Origin: Halichondria panicea
Taxonomy: Eukaryota; Porifera; Demospongiae; Suberitida; Halichondriidae
Length of the DNA: 64,000 nt
Reading direction: 5' to 3'
Assembly (NCBI RefSeq): GCF_963675165.1
Contig: NC_087383.1
Span: 3,688,979 to 3,752,978 of the forward strand
Part shown: one piece after another, positions 31,905 through 43,276 of the stretch
How positions within the stretch are numbered: the first letter of the stretch is position 1
How the letters are laid out: every line of letters starts with the position of its first letter
Made by a program: the position numbers and the translations under genes
Notes under the pieces: generated by a model
Seen by the model: the letters and a program-made list of their open reading frames with translations, nothing else
Told to the model about the DNA's origin: nothing
Databases searched by the model: none

Positions 31905-33419
31905 CTATATACTGTAATGTTCTAGTAATCGTTTTGCTTCCCTCAGTCCAGATTCGAATGCACCATTAGTTGTTCCATACATTGATACATGTGTGGCCTC
32001 CCCTGCAAAGAGCAGCTGCATCGAGGTTGAACCATCAACCGGCTTAGAGAGGGCGACACGGTCCATTTCACCACTACCTTTAGCACAATAAGAATACACA
32101 CCCAGCACATGAGGGTCACTAGTCCAGGCGCCAATGATTACTCTTGTGGGGCAAATTCGTTTTTTCAAGAATTTCTCGAGTACCAAGCTGATTCCTTCGA
32201 TTCTCTCCTGATTTGTGGCAGCCTCAATTCCTCTAGCCTTGTCAGCAGCAAACCATGTGAGGTATACGTTTGAGTCTTTTTGTCTAATCATTATATCGAG
32301 TGATTGTGCCCACGGATATTTGGAAAGATACTGCAACTCTTCTTCCAGCCAAAATAGTTCAATAACTCGATGTTCTTTGTCAATCAAAGGAGCCGAGAAC
32401 TCGAAAAAAACACTGCATCCTTCGCCCATACCTAGTTTTGATATGGCTTCCAGTTTGTCTGCCGGGAGAGAGGGACTAAAAGTTTCATTGATACTAGCCC
32501 ATAATTTCAGCACTCCTAATGATGTGGTTACTATCACATGGTGAGCATCATAAACCTGGCCATTTTCACAGTGAACTGTAATGGGAGGGATATCACTCTC
32601 ACTATTAGCAGCTTTGTCAGTCCAGTTGATCGCCTTGACTACATTGGAGCACTGAAGAGTATCGGGTGGTAGCTCTTTAGAAATGGCTGACACTATCTCG
32701 GAATAGTTTGCACGTTGTAGGTACTCACAATCAGGGTCTAAGTAATCTCCATAAGCGCTCGCATCAAGGTTGGCAAGGTACGCTCCATTCATGAATCTCT
32801 CATAGATAATCATTCGATTGTAGATATGCCTAGGAGTGCAACCAGTTGGCAGCTGCATTGCAGCAGAGGCTTCAACAACTTCAAAGTATCGAGCCTCTAA
32901 ATACTCTTTAGGCGGGAGATATGTCTTGTTCGTTTTAGGCCACTCTTTTCGAATCACATAATTCCAATCTTTCTTGTCATAGCATTCGCACAATTCATCT
33001 ACAACTTCGGCAAACATCTTTTCATAGTGTTTGGCTGATGAGAACTGAATTTCTTCACCATTGCTCAAAAAATGGATGTTTGGAATTCCAGTATCAGTGA
33101 ATATTTCATTATGGGATTCAGCACTCTTGTTGGATGCCAATTGTCGACTCTCCAAGAAATCAGTAAAATTAGTAGCTTTGTTAAAGTAATACAAAAAACA
33201 CGCTCCAAGTTCACCGAAGTATCTTCCGTCTTGTATCGGCACTGACTTGGCTCTTCCGCCAGGGTATGGCTTGGCTTCCAACAACTTGATGTCTAAGTTG
33301 ACGTTCTTGAGAGTAGATGAGAGTGTGTGAGCTGCTGCTAGACCTGCCAGACCACCTCCTACTATCACCACCTTCTTGGAGGGCCCAACACTGGGTAGGG
33401 AATAAAGCTGTCCTGACAT
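31905..33419 (-). CDS. PAOX/SMOX-like flavin amine oxidase, copy 5 (intact, 504 aa)
   Basis: The third intact oxidase. Distinguishing changes are PSVGPSKK at the N-terminus, DGRYFGELGACF, EVVDELCECYD, FEVVEASAAMQ and GCSVFFEF. The start MSGQLYSL is followed after about 16 residues by the FAD motif. The upstream extension seen in copies 2-4 has diverged here, which supports the MSGQ start. It retains every family motif of the others and the same missing WIHG loop and lysine, so these losses pre-date the duplications and are under some constraint. The receptor expected head-to-head is absent: the 5' flank keeps only the SGMTEEANVIQAMQ block at about 33567 before unrelated sequence. Confidence 0.9.
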   Translation of the reverse strand: MSGQLYSLPSVGPSKKVVIVGGGLAGLAAAHTLSSTLKNVNLDIKLLEAKPYPGGRAKSVPIQDGRYFGELGACFLYYFNKATNFTDFLESRQLASNKSAESHNEIFTDTGIPNIHFLSNGEEIQFSSAKHYEKMFAEVVDELCECYDKKDWNYVIRKEWPKTNKTYLPPKEYLEARYFEVVEASAAMQLPTGCTPRHIYNRMIIYERFMNGAYLANLDASAYGDYLDPDCEYLQRANYSEIVSAISKELPPDTLQCSNVVKAINWTDKAANSESDIPPITVHCENGQVYDAHHVIVTTSLGVLKLWASINETFSPSLPADKLEAISKLGMGEGCSVFFEFSAPLIDKEHRVIELFWLEEELQYLSKYPWAQSLDIMIRQKDSNVYLTWFAADKARGIEAATNQERIEGISLVLEKFLKKRICPTRVIIGAWTSDPHVLGVYSYCAKGSGEMDRVALSKPVDGSTSMQLLFAGEATHVSMYGTTNGAFESGLREAKRLLEHYSI

Positions 33420-34586
33420 TGCACTAGATATAAAGCTGTGACTAATCTAGATATAGTCTACTAGTAATAAAATGCTTGCCATGGTTGGAGATTAAGATCT
33501 AGTGCATGCAAGTGGGCTATTATAGGAACTGTGCCTGTATTTGTATTAAGATAGCATAATTATCTATGGCTTTTAGGTCAGGAATGACAGAGGAAGCCAA
33601 TGTAATTCAAGCCATGCAAGTACTTATGCAGCATCTAGCCTAGCCTCGATCCCAGGCCGAGTTTTCGCTTTTATAACGGTTAGTTGTTTGCCTAACCGTT
33701 ATAAAAGCGAAAACTCGGCCTAGGGTTGCAGTCATGCTCCAAGAAAATGGAATGTGCCTAATCGGGCATAGATTGAAAAGGGAAGGGATTTAAAACGACC
33801 AGGCCTCTCTGTGCGCATGTAAACGGTTGAAACACTCCACGTTATGATTTAGCGATTGTGAATATTTTCGTGGTTGACCGTTCTGAGGCTGTTTCTAGCT
33901 CTCCTATCCACTAGCGATCACTCAGGGGCTGGGAGGTATATTATCTAAATTTACACCACTGACAAGCAATGTGAAAGTTGCTAGAATTGGCTGAGAGAAA
34001 AGCACCAAAGTGTGGGCCGGGAGAGCCATAATTATGTCATTGACATCATTAATTAAGTCAATATTAAGCCAGTTACTATACATACGGATTTCGTCTGAAG
34101 TGGTGGAATCTGTCTGACAATGTAAAATGGGCCATGCTTGATAATTGCATAATCTAAACTGTTTATAATGATGCTGTGACGGATTGTTAATTGTATGTAT
34201 TGATCTCTCCCGTTTTCTTATTTCCCCATGCTTTTTGGCATTTGGTGCTCTCCCGGGTAACAATGCAAATGTTTTTTCTCTACTTCATTGGAAATCCGCT
34301 TTGCATCTTTAGTGTACATATAATAATAGTGATGTCTCAATTCTCAATTAACAATTACTATTTTGAGTATAATTTATAAGCATGCATGTGCATGTTATTA
34401 GTCTTGTAATGAACACACTCACGCTCACATAATGTGCAAAGATCAACACAAGCTGTAAACCAAGAGACTGTTGCATGTATGTGCTACAGCCAAATAGGGG
34501 TAAACGAACCTACTTGATTGTGAATAACAAGAATGCAATAGATCACAATTCAGATACGTATACGTATCGATCGTAGGCTCAGAAAA
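33420..34586. other. Truncated oxidase 5' flank and receptor 5' flank
   Basis: It holds the exon-like SGMTEEANVIQAMQ block (33567-33622), a perfect hairpin (33655-33720), a decayed end of the 0.54-kb TIR element (about 33770) and, from about 34080, the same 5' flank that precedes receptors E and J. No intact gene. Confidence 0.5.
33655..33720. repeat. Perfect 28-bp inverted repeat (hairpin)
   Basis: The left arm GGCCGAGTTTTCGCTTTTAT plus AACGGTTA is exactly complementary to the right arm at 33693-33720. The loop is 10 bases (GTTGTTTGCC). TAGCCTCGATCCCA flanks the left arm. A half-length relative at 44661-44726 has TAGCCTCGATC at both ends, so this is a small foldback mobile element. A related end (CCTGGGAACGAGGCTA) is at 23870. 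Confidence 0.85.
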
Positions 34587-35437
34587 ATGGAGTCTCTGGA
34601 CTATAATAATTATATACAGTGACTATGACAATGCCACTCAAGAGTTTCTTATTGGCAACCACTCATAGCTATTGGCATTGTCCTCAACTTTGCAGTAATA
34701 CTCCATCAAGTCTATTCTGGAATCTCAGTGTCTTCACAGCCCTGATCAAGAGCAAACTCAGCAACAATCCTCTAACAGTGCTGTACAGTTCCTTACATTG
34801 GTGCTTTGTGTGGACAAGATTGTTGCAACTATTATATATTATGGCAACAGCTTCACCATGCAGACGCGCTCAGATTTTGCATAGACGTTTCTTTGCCAAG
34901 TTGGTGATTAAGTCTTTTGGTGCATTCTCCGCTGGTTTTTCTGTACTGATAACCACCTGCCAGAGCGTGCTATATACAGCTACAAATCATCAGAGGGAAG
35001 AAACAGTGGAACAGCTCCAGAAAGATCATCCCTTGCATTGGAGTAAGCTTTCTAGTTGCAATATTTTGGTCTACAGTTTTACTCCTTCAGCAAAATTTGT
35101 TACCTTCATTAAATCCTTGCCAGTTGTTATGGATACACTAACAAATGCATTTCTAAATATATCGTATAGCTGGTTATTTTTGAGGCACGAAATGTTTGAG
35201 GTTTTCGAGGATTGACCCAAAAACACGAAAATTTTAGTAGCTCGAAATTAGTTTACATCGGTATTACTGTAGGGGTGTGGTCTTGAATCGGCTATCATCG
35301 AACTTTTTATTTGGGCAATTCGCAAACATTTTGTGCCTCGAAAATAACCTGCTATATGGTTATTTGTAGTGTGTCTACTCTGCTTCCAGCTACTATCATG
35401 GTTATAGCAACATCAGTAGTCTGTAAAAATTGTCAGT
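34587..35437 (+). pseudogene. Receptor pseudogene K, split by a MITE
   Basis: Closest to receptors E and J (TM3 KSFGAFSAGFSV, loop 2 LNPC). It has many small indels and stops from the N-terminus on. A family A-type MITE occupies about 35160-35360 in the loop 2/TM5 region. After it the match resumes with GTGTCTACTCTGCTTCCAG and ends near 35437. Confidence 0.75.
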
Positions 35438-37207
35438 GCAGTGCATTTTACTTTCTCATCATATCAACCCATGCATGGTTCTTCACCACCGGCATGCATG
35501 CGTATGCAGTTAATTGGTAGAGGAGTATACATAATTAGGATGCATGGAATGATCATATAATTATAGATCATATATCTCTAGGGTACATGACTGTGATCAG
35601 CCTGAAACCCTCCCTCCAACCTTTAAGGACCCTCTGAGTCTCTCTTTTAAAGAAAACTATATATACCGTGACAAAAAATTGTGGCAAGTAAAAAATGTGC
35701 GGTTGTCTAAAGTTGTAAATGTGGTTTGTCAAGTTCAAGCACACGCAACACAAAATGTACACAGTGCATATAATACATATATAACTGCCCTCGTGAATAC
35801 ATATATTCTATAAACTGCATGCCCTCGGTAGTATATATATACACACTGCAAATATCCATGGTACAGGTAGTACTGAATCACATGCCCCCTGATAGTATAG
35901 GTATCAATTGGAAACGAAGAAAATATAATCTTGATTGTCGTGAAGTAGCTAGAGGTACACAGAGCGCTTTTTCATGCTTGTGTTCCTATAGATAATATTA
36001 TAGCTATAAGGCTGTGACTAAACAGTGTCCTGTGTCCCAAATGGTCTCAAGTATGAGATGAAAGTTGAATTTAGCAGCAGAACTGCTCGTGGACTCCTAT
36101 AAACAGCAAAACAATTCTCATGAATTATTCATGTTTAGCCCTCGTGAAAGTAAGCCTCAATTAGAGATACACGGATGGTACTTTGAGGGTACTTCTGTTT
36201 CCAATCCCGCTCTACTCTATCCATGGTTTGGGGCAACCAGCAATGGCCAGTATATGGAATAGCAAGTGACCATATCCTATATCCCCATTTAGTTGCCAGC
36301 CCCTAAAACATACGTCACAACTTTAGCAGCACCAATTGATAGTGCCGAGTGGCTGGCAACAAAGTAAAATCTCATACTAAGGGGCTGGCAACTGCAAATG
36401 AGAGGCAAATGTTGTTCTAGAACTACATGCACACGTATTGGTATATAGTGCTAATAGTATAGGGTTGGGTCGAAAACAGCAAAAAGCCCCCCTCTGAATC
36501 TCACCCATGCAAGACACAATACAGAGTTTATATATCTGTTGCCCATATCATTAATTTTGTGGGAAGCTGAATTGAACATTGGAAAAAGTTATGAGAACAG
36601 AAACAACAACTTTTTGTCATTCTTCCCCTCAGTTTCTCAGTTCCGCGAGATAATCTAAAGAACTGTAGGTACACAGCACAAACTAGCGACATATTACTGT
36701 CCTCCGTTGTCCTGGGTACGTCCCTAACTATACTCGCTTTCTCTCAAAGTTAGATTTGCTATAGTAAAGATTGCAAAGACCATGCATAGTTGGAGCATGC
36801 AAAGACTATATATCAACCCACAATCTTGTTTGCGAACTTTTTGTTCTTTCAGTGCACATGCATGCTCTTCCAACCCTATATACGCACTTTTTTTGCACTC
36901 TTGTAGCTTAATTTGTGATTGATTGGTTTGTTTACAATCTCCAAGAAAACTTCTGCTGCTGCATACTCGCCAACAACATGCATGCATGCCTCAAATCAAA
37001 GTGTCAGTCTATATATCAACCAGTGCATGCACTGAACACAATCTCTAAAATTCAAAGAAGTTGAGGTGCACATTCCTGTCACATGCAAGAAAACGAAGGA
37101 ATATGAGCAAACGACAACTATATAGCTATACTAGCTGAAGAATGTACATGCATGTACATGGTTGTACAATAAGGATAATAAATTGATATAATCAAGGGCT
37201 CAAGAAA
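35438..37207. other. Intergenic region with decayed repeats
   Basis: It includes a WDR41-exon scrap at about 35455-35492, an oxidase 3' flank piece at about 35713, a degraded 0.54-kb TIR element at about 35870-36230, and a foldback with GTTGCCAGCCCCTA (36291) inverted as TAAGGGGCTGGCAAC (about 36378). The duplicated block with 17.6 kb begins near 37066. No intact gene. Confidence 0.5.
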
Positions 37208-38245
37208 ATGGAACCTCTCAACTACAGTGATTACAATGGATGCCATTCAAGAATTTCCATACTGGCAACCACTCGTAGCTATTGAGATTATCATCCATTT
37301 TGCAGTACTACTCCCATTAATTATATTCTGGAATCTCACTGTCTTCATAGCCCTGATCAAGAGCAAACTCAGCAACAAGCCTCTAACAGTGCTGTACAGT
37401 TCCTTACTGTTGGTACTATGTTTGGACAAGTTTGCTCAAGCTATTTTAACGGCAACCATTTCATCATCCTTGCTCAGATTTTGCATATGTGACATTCTAA
37501 CGAGTTCTTTTCTCTTTTCTTTCAATGCATCCTGCAATGTTTTTTCTACACTGGTGATCGCTTTCCAGAGCTTGCTACAGCTACAAATCATCAGAGGGAA
37601 AAAACGATGGAACAGCTACAAAAGGATCATCCCTTGCATCGGAGAAAGCTTTCTAGTCGGAATGTTCTGGTATGTAGTGATACACTTATTCAGAGCATCC
37701 TTCTACCAGCATCATCAAATCCTTGCCAGCCATTATGCACACAGAACAGTACATCAATTTCGGAAGCCGAACAATTAGTCATAGGTTCCTATTTTGTGTC
37801 TACACTGCTTCCCGCTTCTACCATCGTCACAGTAATGTCAGTTTGGTCTGTACAGCTATTTAAGAAAATGTCTATCCAGCCAAATATTCAAGGATACAAT
37901 ACCTTGAATAAAAAACTTTTATTTATGCCTATTTTCATGGTGTTTATAGTTGTATGCAGTTCACCAATTGGTTATCTGACAAGTGTAGCATTTTCGGAAG
38001 TGTTAAAGCTAGCGGAAGTGGAAGATTACCTTGGAAACTGGGCCTATTTCACAAGGAGGATGTCATTTGGTTTTTGCAGCTGTCTACATGGAGTGTCCTA
38101 TCCAATCACACTCCTCTATTTCAATACCAAGCTAAGAAAAAACTGGAAGAAATATCTTACTAGAAAGTCAAACAGAGTGGACGTGGAAGTCATCACATGC
38201 AGTAAGGCCACTCCAACTTCACCGGCCATGACTGTAGTAATTTAG
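37208..38245 (+). pseudogene. Receptor pseudogene G (two frameshifts)
   Basis: Full length and closest to pseudogene C. The first break is near codon 10 (AATGGATGCC where C has AATAGTGCC). The second is two extra bases between TM4 and loop 2 at about 37675-37710 (WYVV... then out-of-frame LLPASSNPC). The rest, TM1-TM4 and TM5 to the tail, is clean. A start at 37236 could give only a truncated four-helix product. The two frameshifts are the only lesions, so it is younger as a pseudogene than D/H. Confidence 0.8.
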
Positions 38246-38693
38246 TAAAGTGTAAGACCATGCAATTTAGTAAATCAGGACGACAATTTACTAAAGCGTG
38301 AGATCCATATACAGTAAAGTGGATTTCTTAAACATGCAGTTTTGACACATCACGTTTTTTTCACGGCACCCCATACAAACACTCTGCCAATCCCAATTAC
38401 AACTTACTGAATGTGAATATAATGTACGGCCACGACTATCAACTAGTACTTGATCATTGCATGCATGGGCGTTATGCTAGATATTCACTGAAAACAAAAA
38501 ATTTTACACATTTTCAACTAAGTGTACAGTCCTGATGCATGCATGCACGTAAATCAGCTGATCTTGAATAGTGGCAAATGACAGCAATGATGAATCGTTA
38601 GCAAAATGTAGTGAATCACACATGTCAATTGTACTTAACATACAGCTATAATAATTTATTATACGTAGTTTATAGTTATCAAGAGCTCTAAAA

Positions 38694-39309
38694 ATGGAAT
38701 CCTCCCTAAACTACAGTGAATAGGACAATGGCAGTGCGGCCGATCAAGAGTTTCCTTATTATTGGCAACCACTGATAGCTATATTGAGAATCCTCAACTT
38801 TGCAGTACTACTCCCTTTCTGGATTCTCACTGTCTTAATCAGGAGCAAACTCGGTAACAAGCCTCTAACAGCACTCTATACTTTCACTATTGGTTAGACA
38901 ATTTGCTGCAGCTATATTTATGGTAACCTATTCATCAGACGCGCTTAGATTTGCATAAGCAATATTCTAGCATCAGCTTTTCTCTTTTCTTTCAATGCAT
39001 TCTCCACTGTTTTTCTGTACTGATAATTACTTTCCAGAGCTTGCTACAGCTACAAATTATCAGAGGAAAGAAACAACGGAACAGCTATGGAAGGGTCATC
39101 TCTTGCATTGGAGTAAGTGCTCTAGCTGGAATGTTATGGTGTGTATAGTGATACTTGTTTAGCAAATCTTTATGCGAGAATCATCAGATAACTTCCTGCC
39201 TTTATGCATAAAGAATGCTACAACTCCAGTTCTGGAAGTCGAAAGCATAATCACAGGAAAATTGTTTGTGTCTATATACAATGCTTCCAGCTTCTGCCAC
39301 AATCATAAT
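38694..39309 (+). pseudogene. Receptor pseudogene H (N-terminal part)
   Basis: Direct duplicate of pseudogene D with the same early stop (AACTACAGTGAATAG), extended slightly further into TM5 (ATGCTTCCAGCTTCTGCCAC). It ends abruptly at the junction with the inverted block that starts at about 39316. Confidence 0.75.
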
Positions 39310-39315
39310 TGAGAA

Positions 39316-40430
39316 TTTAGAGATCATATTGCTATAATTTTTATATGCACACTAAATTGTTCATCATAGTGCAAAGCAGATTCCCAAAGAATTCTCTATA
39401 GAGAAAAAAAATTGCAATGTGAAATTTGTTACTCGGGAGAAGCACCAAAAAGCACGGGGAAACAAGAAAACGAGAGATCAATACATACGACAATCCGTAA
39501 GAGCATCATTAACAGTATATTATATGGCCTACCATGTATTATGTGTGTGATTAGTTAGATCCCTTGAATCTGCGAAAGGCACCTTACAATTAATGACACT
39601 GTATTAAATTTTACCGTGAAGGTGGTGAGTAACAAGGGCTGGTGTCTTGTGGGACTGAAAGTAAGAAGAAGGTGTCGACTCTTTTTATATGTTTATAGTC
39701 TGTGGTTGCTACACCGTATAGCGGTATATTTTCGAGGCACTAAAGTTTCGCGAATTGACCTCGAATTGGCCTCGAACCTCGACATTTAAGTTCCTCGAAA
39801 ATTTGGAATCATTGTTTACTTCCGGTATTGTAAAGACCTCTCTACAGTATAGGGGTGTGGTAATTTGAACCTCTATCCTCAAAAATAAAGTCTGTGAAAT
39901 GTTTATTTTAAGCAAGAGAGAGCCATTCACGTCAATCCTAAAATTATTCACATGCATGGATAATATAATTTATGGGAGGACAATTATTACTACCTACTGC
40001 CACTGGTATATAACTAGAGAAAGTGTACCATACAATTTTGATAACTTTGTTTGACTGTACGTGTGAGTTTTGTGATGATGCTCACTATACACGCAGTACA
40101 ATGTTGACGATGGATTGCAAGTTTTGATGATGAGCAAGTATACAAATGATATTCATGACATGCAGTACAAGGACGTGCACACATTTTTACCAGCATTATA
40201 TACAATTACAATTTGTTAACCAGTAAATGTAGTGACGCATATACGGCTCTCTCCTGCTTGCTTGTTTCCACCCTGCCCCCGTCCAACCCTAGCAACTTAC
40301 CATTGAGCAGTTACAGCTGCAATACATACACAAACACACACATGCATGGATGCACACATTTTTCATCAAGCTGTTGGAAGCCAATTAAGCCATAATTATA
40401 ACCATGATCATAACCGATCATCAGTGCATG
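39316..40430. repeat. Inverted copy of the 20559-21657 block
   Basis: The reverse complement matches the receptor E upstream block for about 1.1 kb, from GATGAACAATTTAGTGTGC to the CCAACAGCTTG segment. It includes the WDR41-exon remnant (here + strand, 39622-39668) and a family A MITE (39712-39900). The copies differ by small indels and substitutions only. Confidence 0.75.
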
Positions 40431-40588
40431 GGTAAACTTCCTAATAATCAACTGCAGTTATAGAATATTAATGTGTATATAGTGTAATGACCAATTGTTT
40501 GCTGCTGCATACAGAACTCTTGGTGCATGGGCAGTGTACTATTTTGACCAACCATTGTCTTATATGTGTATCTGCAATTACCATATTC

Positions 40589-40637
40589 AGGTGGTGAATA
40601 TCTTTGGCGCTCTGAGGCTGACAGCTGGGAAGGTAAG
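40589..40637 (+). pseudogene. Possible WDR41-exon remnant
   Basis: TTCAG|GTGGTGAATATCTTTGG ... GACAGCTGGGAAG|GTAAGG keeps the acceptor, the exon start and end and the donor of the last WD-blade exon, but with an internal deletion. It is on the opposite strand to the true gene. Confidence 0.4.
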
Positions 40638-40785
40638 GAGATGCAGCTCTTATTAGTTTGTTGCTTCTTATGTTATTTTTACGTCACAATGTCCATGATT
40701 GTTCGTATATATAGTATAGTTATGGAGTCCTATAATTATAGGAAGCCTTCCATCTGGTTTTTATGCCACACCTAAGAGGAAGATA

Positions 40786-40866
40786 TGCACCCATATATCC
40801 TCCGCTACCGTGGCTACTCCGAGGGGTATGTAACTACGGTATAGCGGAGGATATTACGGGTGCATA
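40786..40866. repeat. Foldback upstream of a small ORF
   Basis: ATGCACCCATATATCCTCCG plus CTACCGT is inverted as ACGGTATAGCGGAGGATATT plus ACGGGTGCAT (40836-40865), with a small spacer. It lies about 90 bp upstream of the short frame at 40954. Confidence 0.6.
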
Positions 40867-40953
40867 TCCTCCGAGTAGGTGTGGCATATCTGACTTATAC
40901 CACGTGACCGCAGCACTATAAAGGACCTCCCCCTAGCCACAATTCAATTCACG

Positions 40954-41109
40954 ATGCAGACTGCAAAAAAGAACAAGACTATGCCAGATTTTGCAACTGT
41001 CAAAGAGCTAGTTGAGCAACACGTCGACTTGATCCTATACAGATGCTCAGGAGCTTCCTTGGTCCAAGCGTTGACCATTCGACGTCCCTTACTGGAGTTG
41101 CAAGGATAA
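40954..41109 (+). CDS. Hypothetical small ORF (51 aa)
   Basis: The frame ATG to TAA encodes a mixed-composition peptide (MQTAKKNKTMPDF...ELVEQHVDLILYRC...) with no low-complexity bias. A TATAAAG sits at about 40915, some 40 bp upstream. I do not recognise it and see no second copy in the window, so it may be a first exon, a transposon relic or chance. No membrane segment or signal peptide is visible. Confidence 0.25.
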   Translation: MQTAKKNKTMPDFATVKELVEQHVDLILYRCSGASLVQALTIRRPLLELQG

Positions 41110-42169
41110 AATGTATCTAAATCACGCCCATACATGGACCCATGGAAGCTTAGCCATCTTGTTGGAGAGCACCTTCCATGTTTTTACCGTTGCTTTGAGT
41201 GTTAGTACTTTCAAGCATGGTTCTTTTCTCTCTGCTTACTTTCTTGAACAAATGAAAAAACAAACAAAACAAACAAAAAAACTGTGCGTGTCTGGGGCTG
41301 TATGCTAATATTCTATATATCCTACAGCTGTTGACCGATGAGATCAATTAGTGGTGCGTTTATACAGCACTCGATCCCATCTATTACATATATGGCGCGA
41401 GTGAGGCATGTGCATGTGTATTGAATCAGTATTTGGATTGCATGCTGCTTGCATGCCAATGTTATTATTGTAAAAGTTGTTAATAATTATAGCCTCTAGC
41501 CTCTAGCCTATAGGTAGATCTAAGTGTTGATGTATTGTAACAAAGACCTAATGATATAGACACAATATTTAAGAAATGACAGAAAATGTGCAAGACTGAG
41601 TAAAATCACACATTACAGTTAAGAGTATCGTTTCCATTTCATTTATGCAATTAGCTTGAATTTGTTCTATATAGCTATAATTATGCATACAGTTGATAGA
41701 CAATCAAGGAAGCAGTTTGCATGCATGTCTTTAATGCCTTTTCGTAGTTGCTGTGTTAATTTCCGAGTCCACTCTGTTTGAGCTTCTATATAATTATAGT
41801 AAGAGATAGTTCTTCCAGTTCTTTCTTAGTTTAGTGTTGAAATAGAGCAGTGTAATTGGATAGGATGCTCCGTGCAGGCATTTGACAAAAGTAACTAAAA
41901 GTTTTGTTTAAGTTATTGTATTCTTGGACTTTTTGTTGGATAGATACGTATTTTCTTAAATAGCTGTCCAGACCAAACTAACGTGGCTATAATTATTATT
42001 ATTGCCTATTGAATATAAGCACGTGTGCATACTATCAGTGACCGGTTCTCTTGTAATGCGCACACTTACACTCACATGCGTGCAAAGATCAACACAAGCT
42101 GTATAAACCAATAAATTATAGAGACTGTACTGTTGCATGCGCGCATGTGCTACAATTAACCGAATAGGG
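41110..42169. other. Intergenic region
   Basis: It contains a minus-strand receptor C-terminal scrap at about 41755-41880 (basic tail, TM7) like the one at 4895, and the leader region shared by receptors. Otherwise AT-rich with no gene that I can support. Confidence 0.45.
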
Positions 42170-42274
42170 GTAAACGACACCTACTTGATTGCGAATAACA
42201 AGAATGCAATAGATCACAGTTCAGAACATAATTACGTATACGTATCGATCATAATTCAGTATAGGCTCAGAAAA

Positions 42275-43276
42275 ATGGAGTCTCTAGACTATAGTGACTA
42301 CGACAATGGTAGCACCACTCAAGAGTTTCCTTATTGGCAACCACTAATAGCTATTGAGATTATTCTCAACTTTGCAGTAATACTCCCATCAACTCTATTC
42401 TGGAATCTCACTGTCTTCACAACATTAATCAAGAGCAAACTCAGCAACAATCCTCTAACAGTGCTGTACAGTTCCTTGCTATTGGTGCTTTGTATGGACA
42501 AGATTGTTGCGGGCATTGTTACGGCAACTGTTTCACCAGATGTGGTCAGATTTTGCTCATGCAATATTTTAACCGATTCTTTTCTTCTTGCTTTCAACGG
42601 ATTCTCCGTTGTTTTTTCCATACTGATAATTACTTTCCAGAGCCTGCTACAGCTACAAATCATCAGAGGAAAGAAACAATGGAACAGTTATGGAAGGATC
42701 ATCCCTTGCATTGGAGTAAGCATTCTAGCTGGAATGTTCTGGTATACCATGTTTCTTATTCAGCAAATCTTGCTTCCAGCGTCATCAAATCCTTGCCAAC
42801 CGTTATGCATACAGAATGCTACTTCAACTACCCTGGAAGCTGAATACATATTAACAGGAGCATTTGTGGTGTCTACACTGCTTCCAGCTTCTATCATGGT
42901 CATAGTTACGTCAGTTTGGTCTGCACAGCTATTTAAAAAAATGTCTATCCGGCAAAAAATCCAAGAATACAATACATTGAACAAAAAACTTCTACTTATG
43001 CCTATTCTAATGTTGTCTCTGATCTTATGCAATTTACTTTTAGGTTTTTTTCTAAGCATTGCACTTTCTGAGGTGCTACAGCTAGCAGGAGTGGAAGACT
43101 ACCTAGGAAACTGGGCTTATTTTGTACGCAGGATGACATTTGCTTGTGTTGGCAGCCTACACGGAGTATCCTATCCAATTACACTGCTCTATTTCAACAC
43201 TAAACTAAGAAAGGACTGGAAGAAATATCTTACTAGAAGGTCAAACAGAGTGAACTCGGAAACAACAACACAGTAA
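42275..43276 (+). CDS. Rhodopsin-like seven-helix receptor I (intact, 333 aa)
   Basis: The start MESLDYSDYDNG matches the other receptors. The frame is open 46 codons further up, but that stretch is the conserved upstream region with the GTAAACGACA box, so I reject it as coding. TM3 (LLAFNGFSVVFS), TM4 to loop 2 (WYTMFLIQQILLPASSNPC) and TM6 (LMLSLILCNLLLGFFLS) set it apart from both the A/B/F and E/J groups. It is nearer pseudogenes C and G. The third extracellular loop AGVEDYLGNW and the TM7 SYPITLLYF pattern are unchanged. It is the most diverged intact member and has no adjacent oxidase. Confidence 0.85.
   Translation: MESLDYSDYDNGSTTQEFPYWQPLIAIEIILNFAVILPSTLFWNLTVFTTLIKSKLSNNPLTVLYSSLLLVLCMDKIVAGIVTATVSPDVVRFCSCNILTDSFLLAFNGFSVVFSILIITFQSLLQLQIIRGKKQWNSYGRIIPCIGVSILAGMFWYTMFLIQQILLPASSNPCQPLCIQNATSTTLEAEYILTGAFVVSTLLPASIMVIVTSVWSAQLFKKMSIRQKIQEYNTLNKKLLLMPILMLSLILCNLLLGFFLSIALSEVLQLAGVEDYLGNWAYFVRRMTFACVGSLHGVSYPITLLYFNTKLRKDWKKYLTRRSNRVNSETTTQ

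Noticed and set aside
42137-42274. 46-codon N-terminal extension of receptor I
   Set aside because: The extension covers the upstream box and leader shared by all receptors, where other copies have stops. The MESLDYSDYDNG start is conserved.
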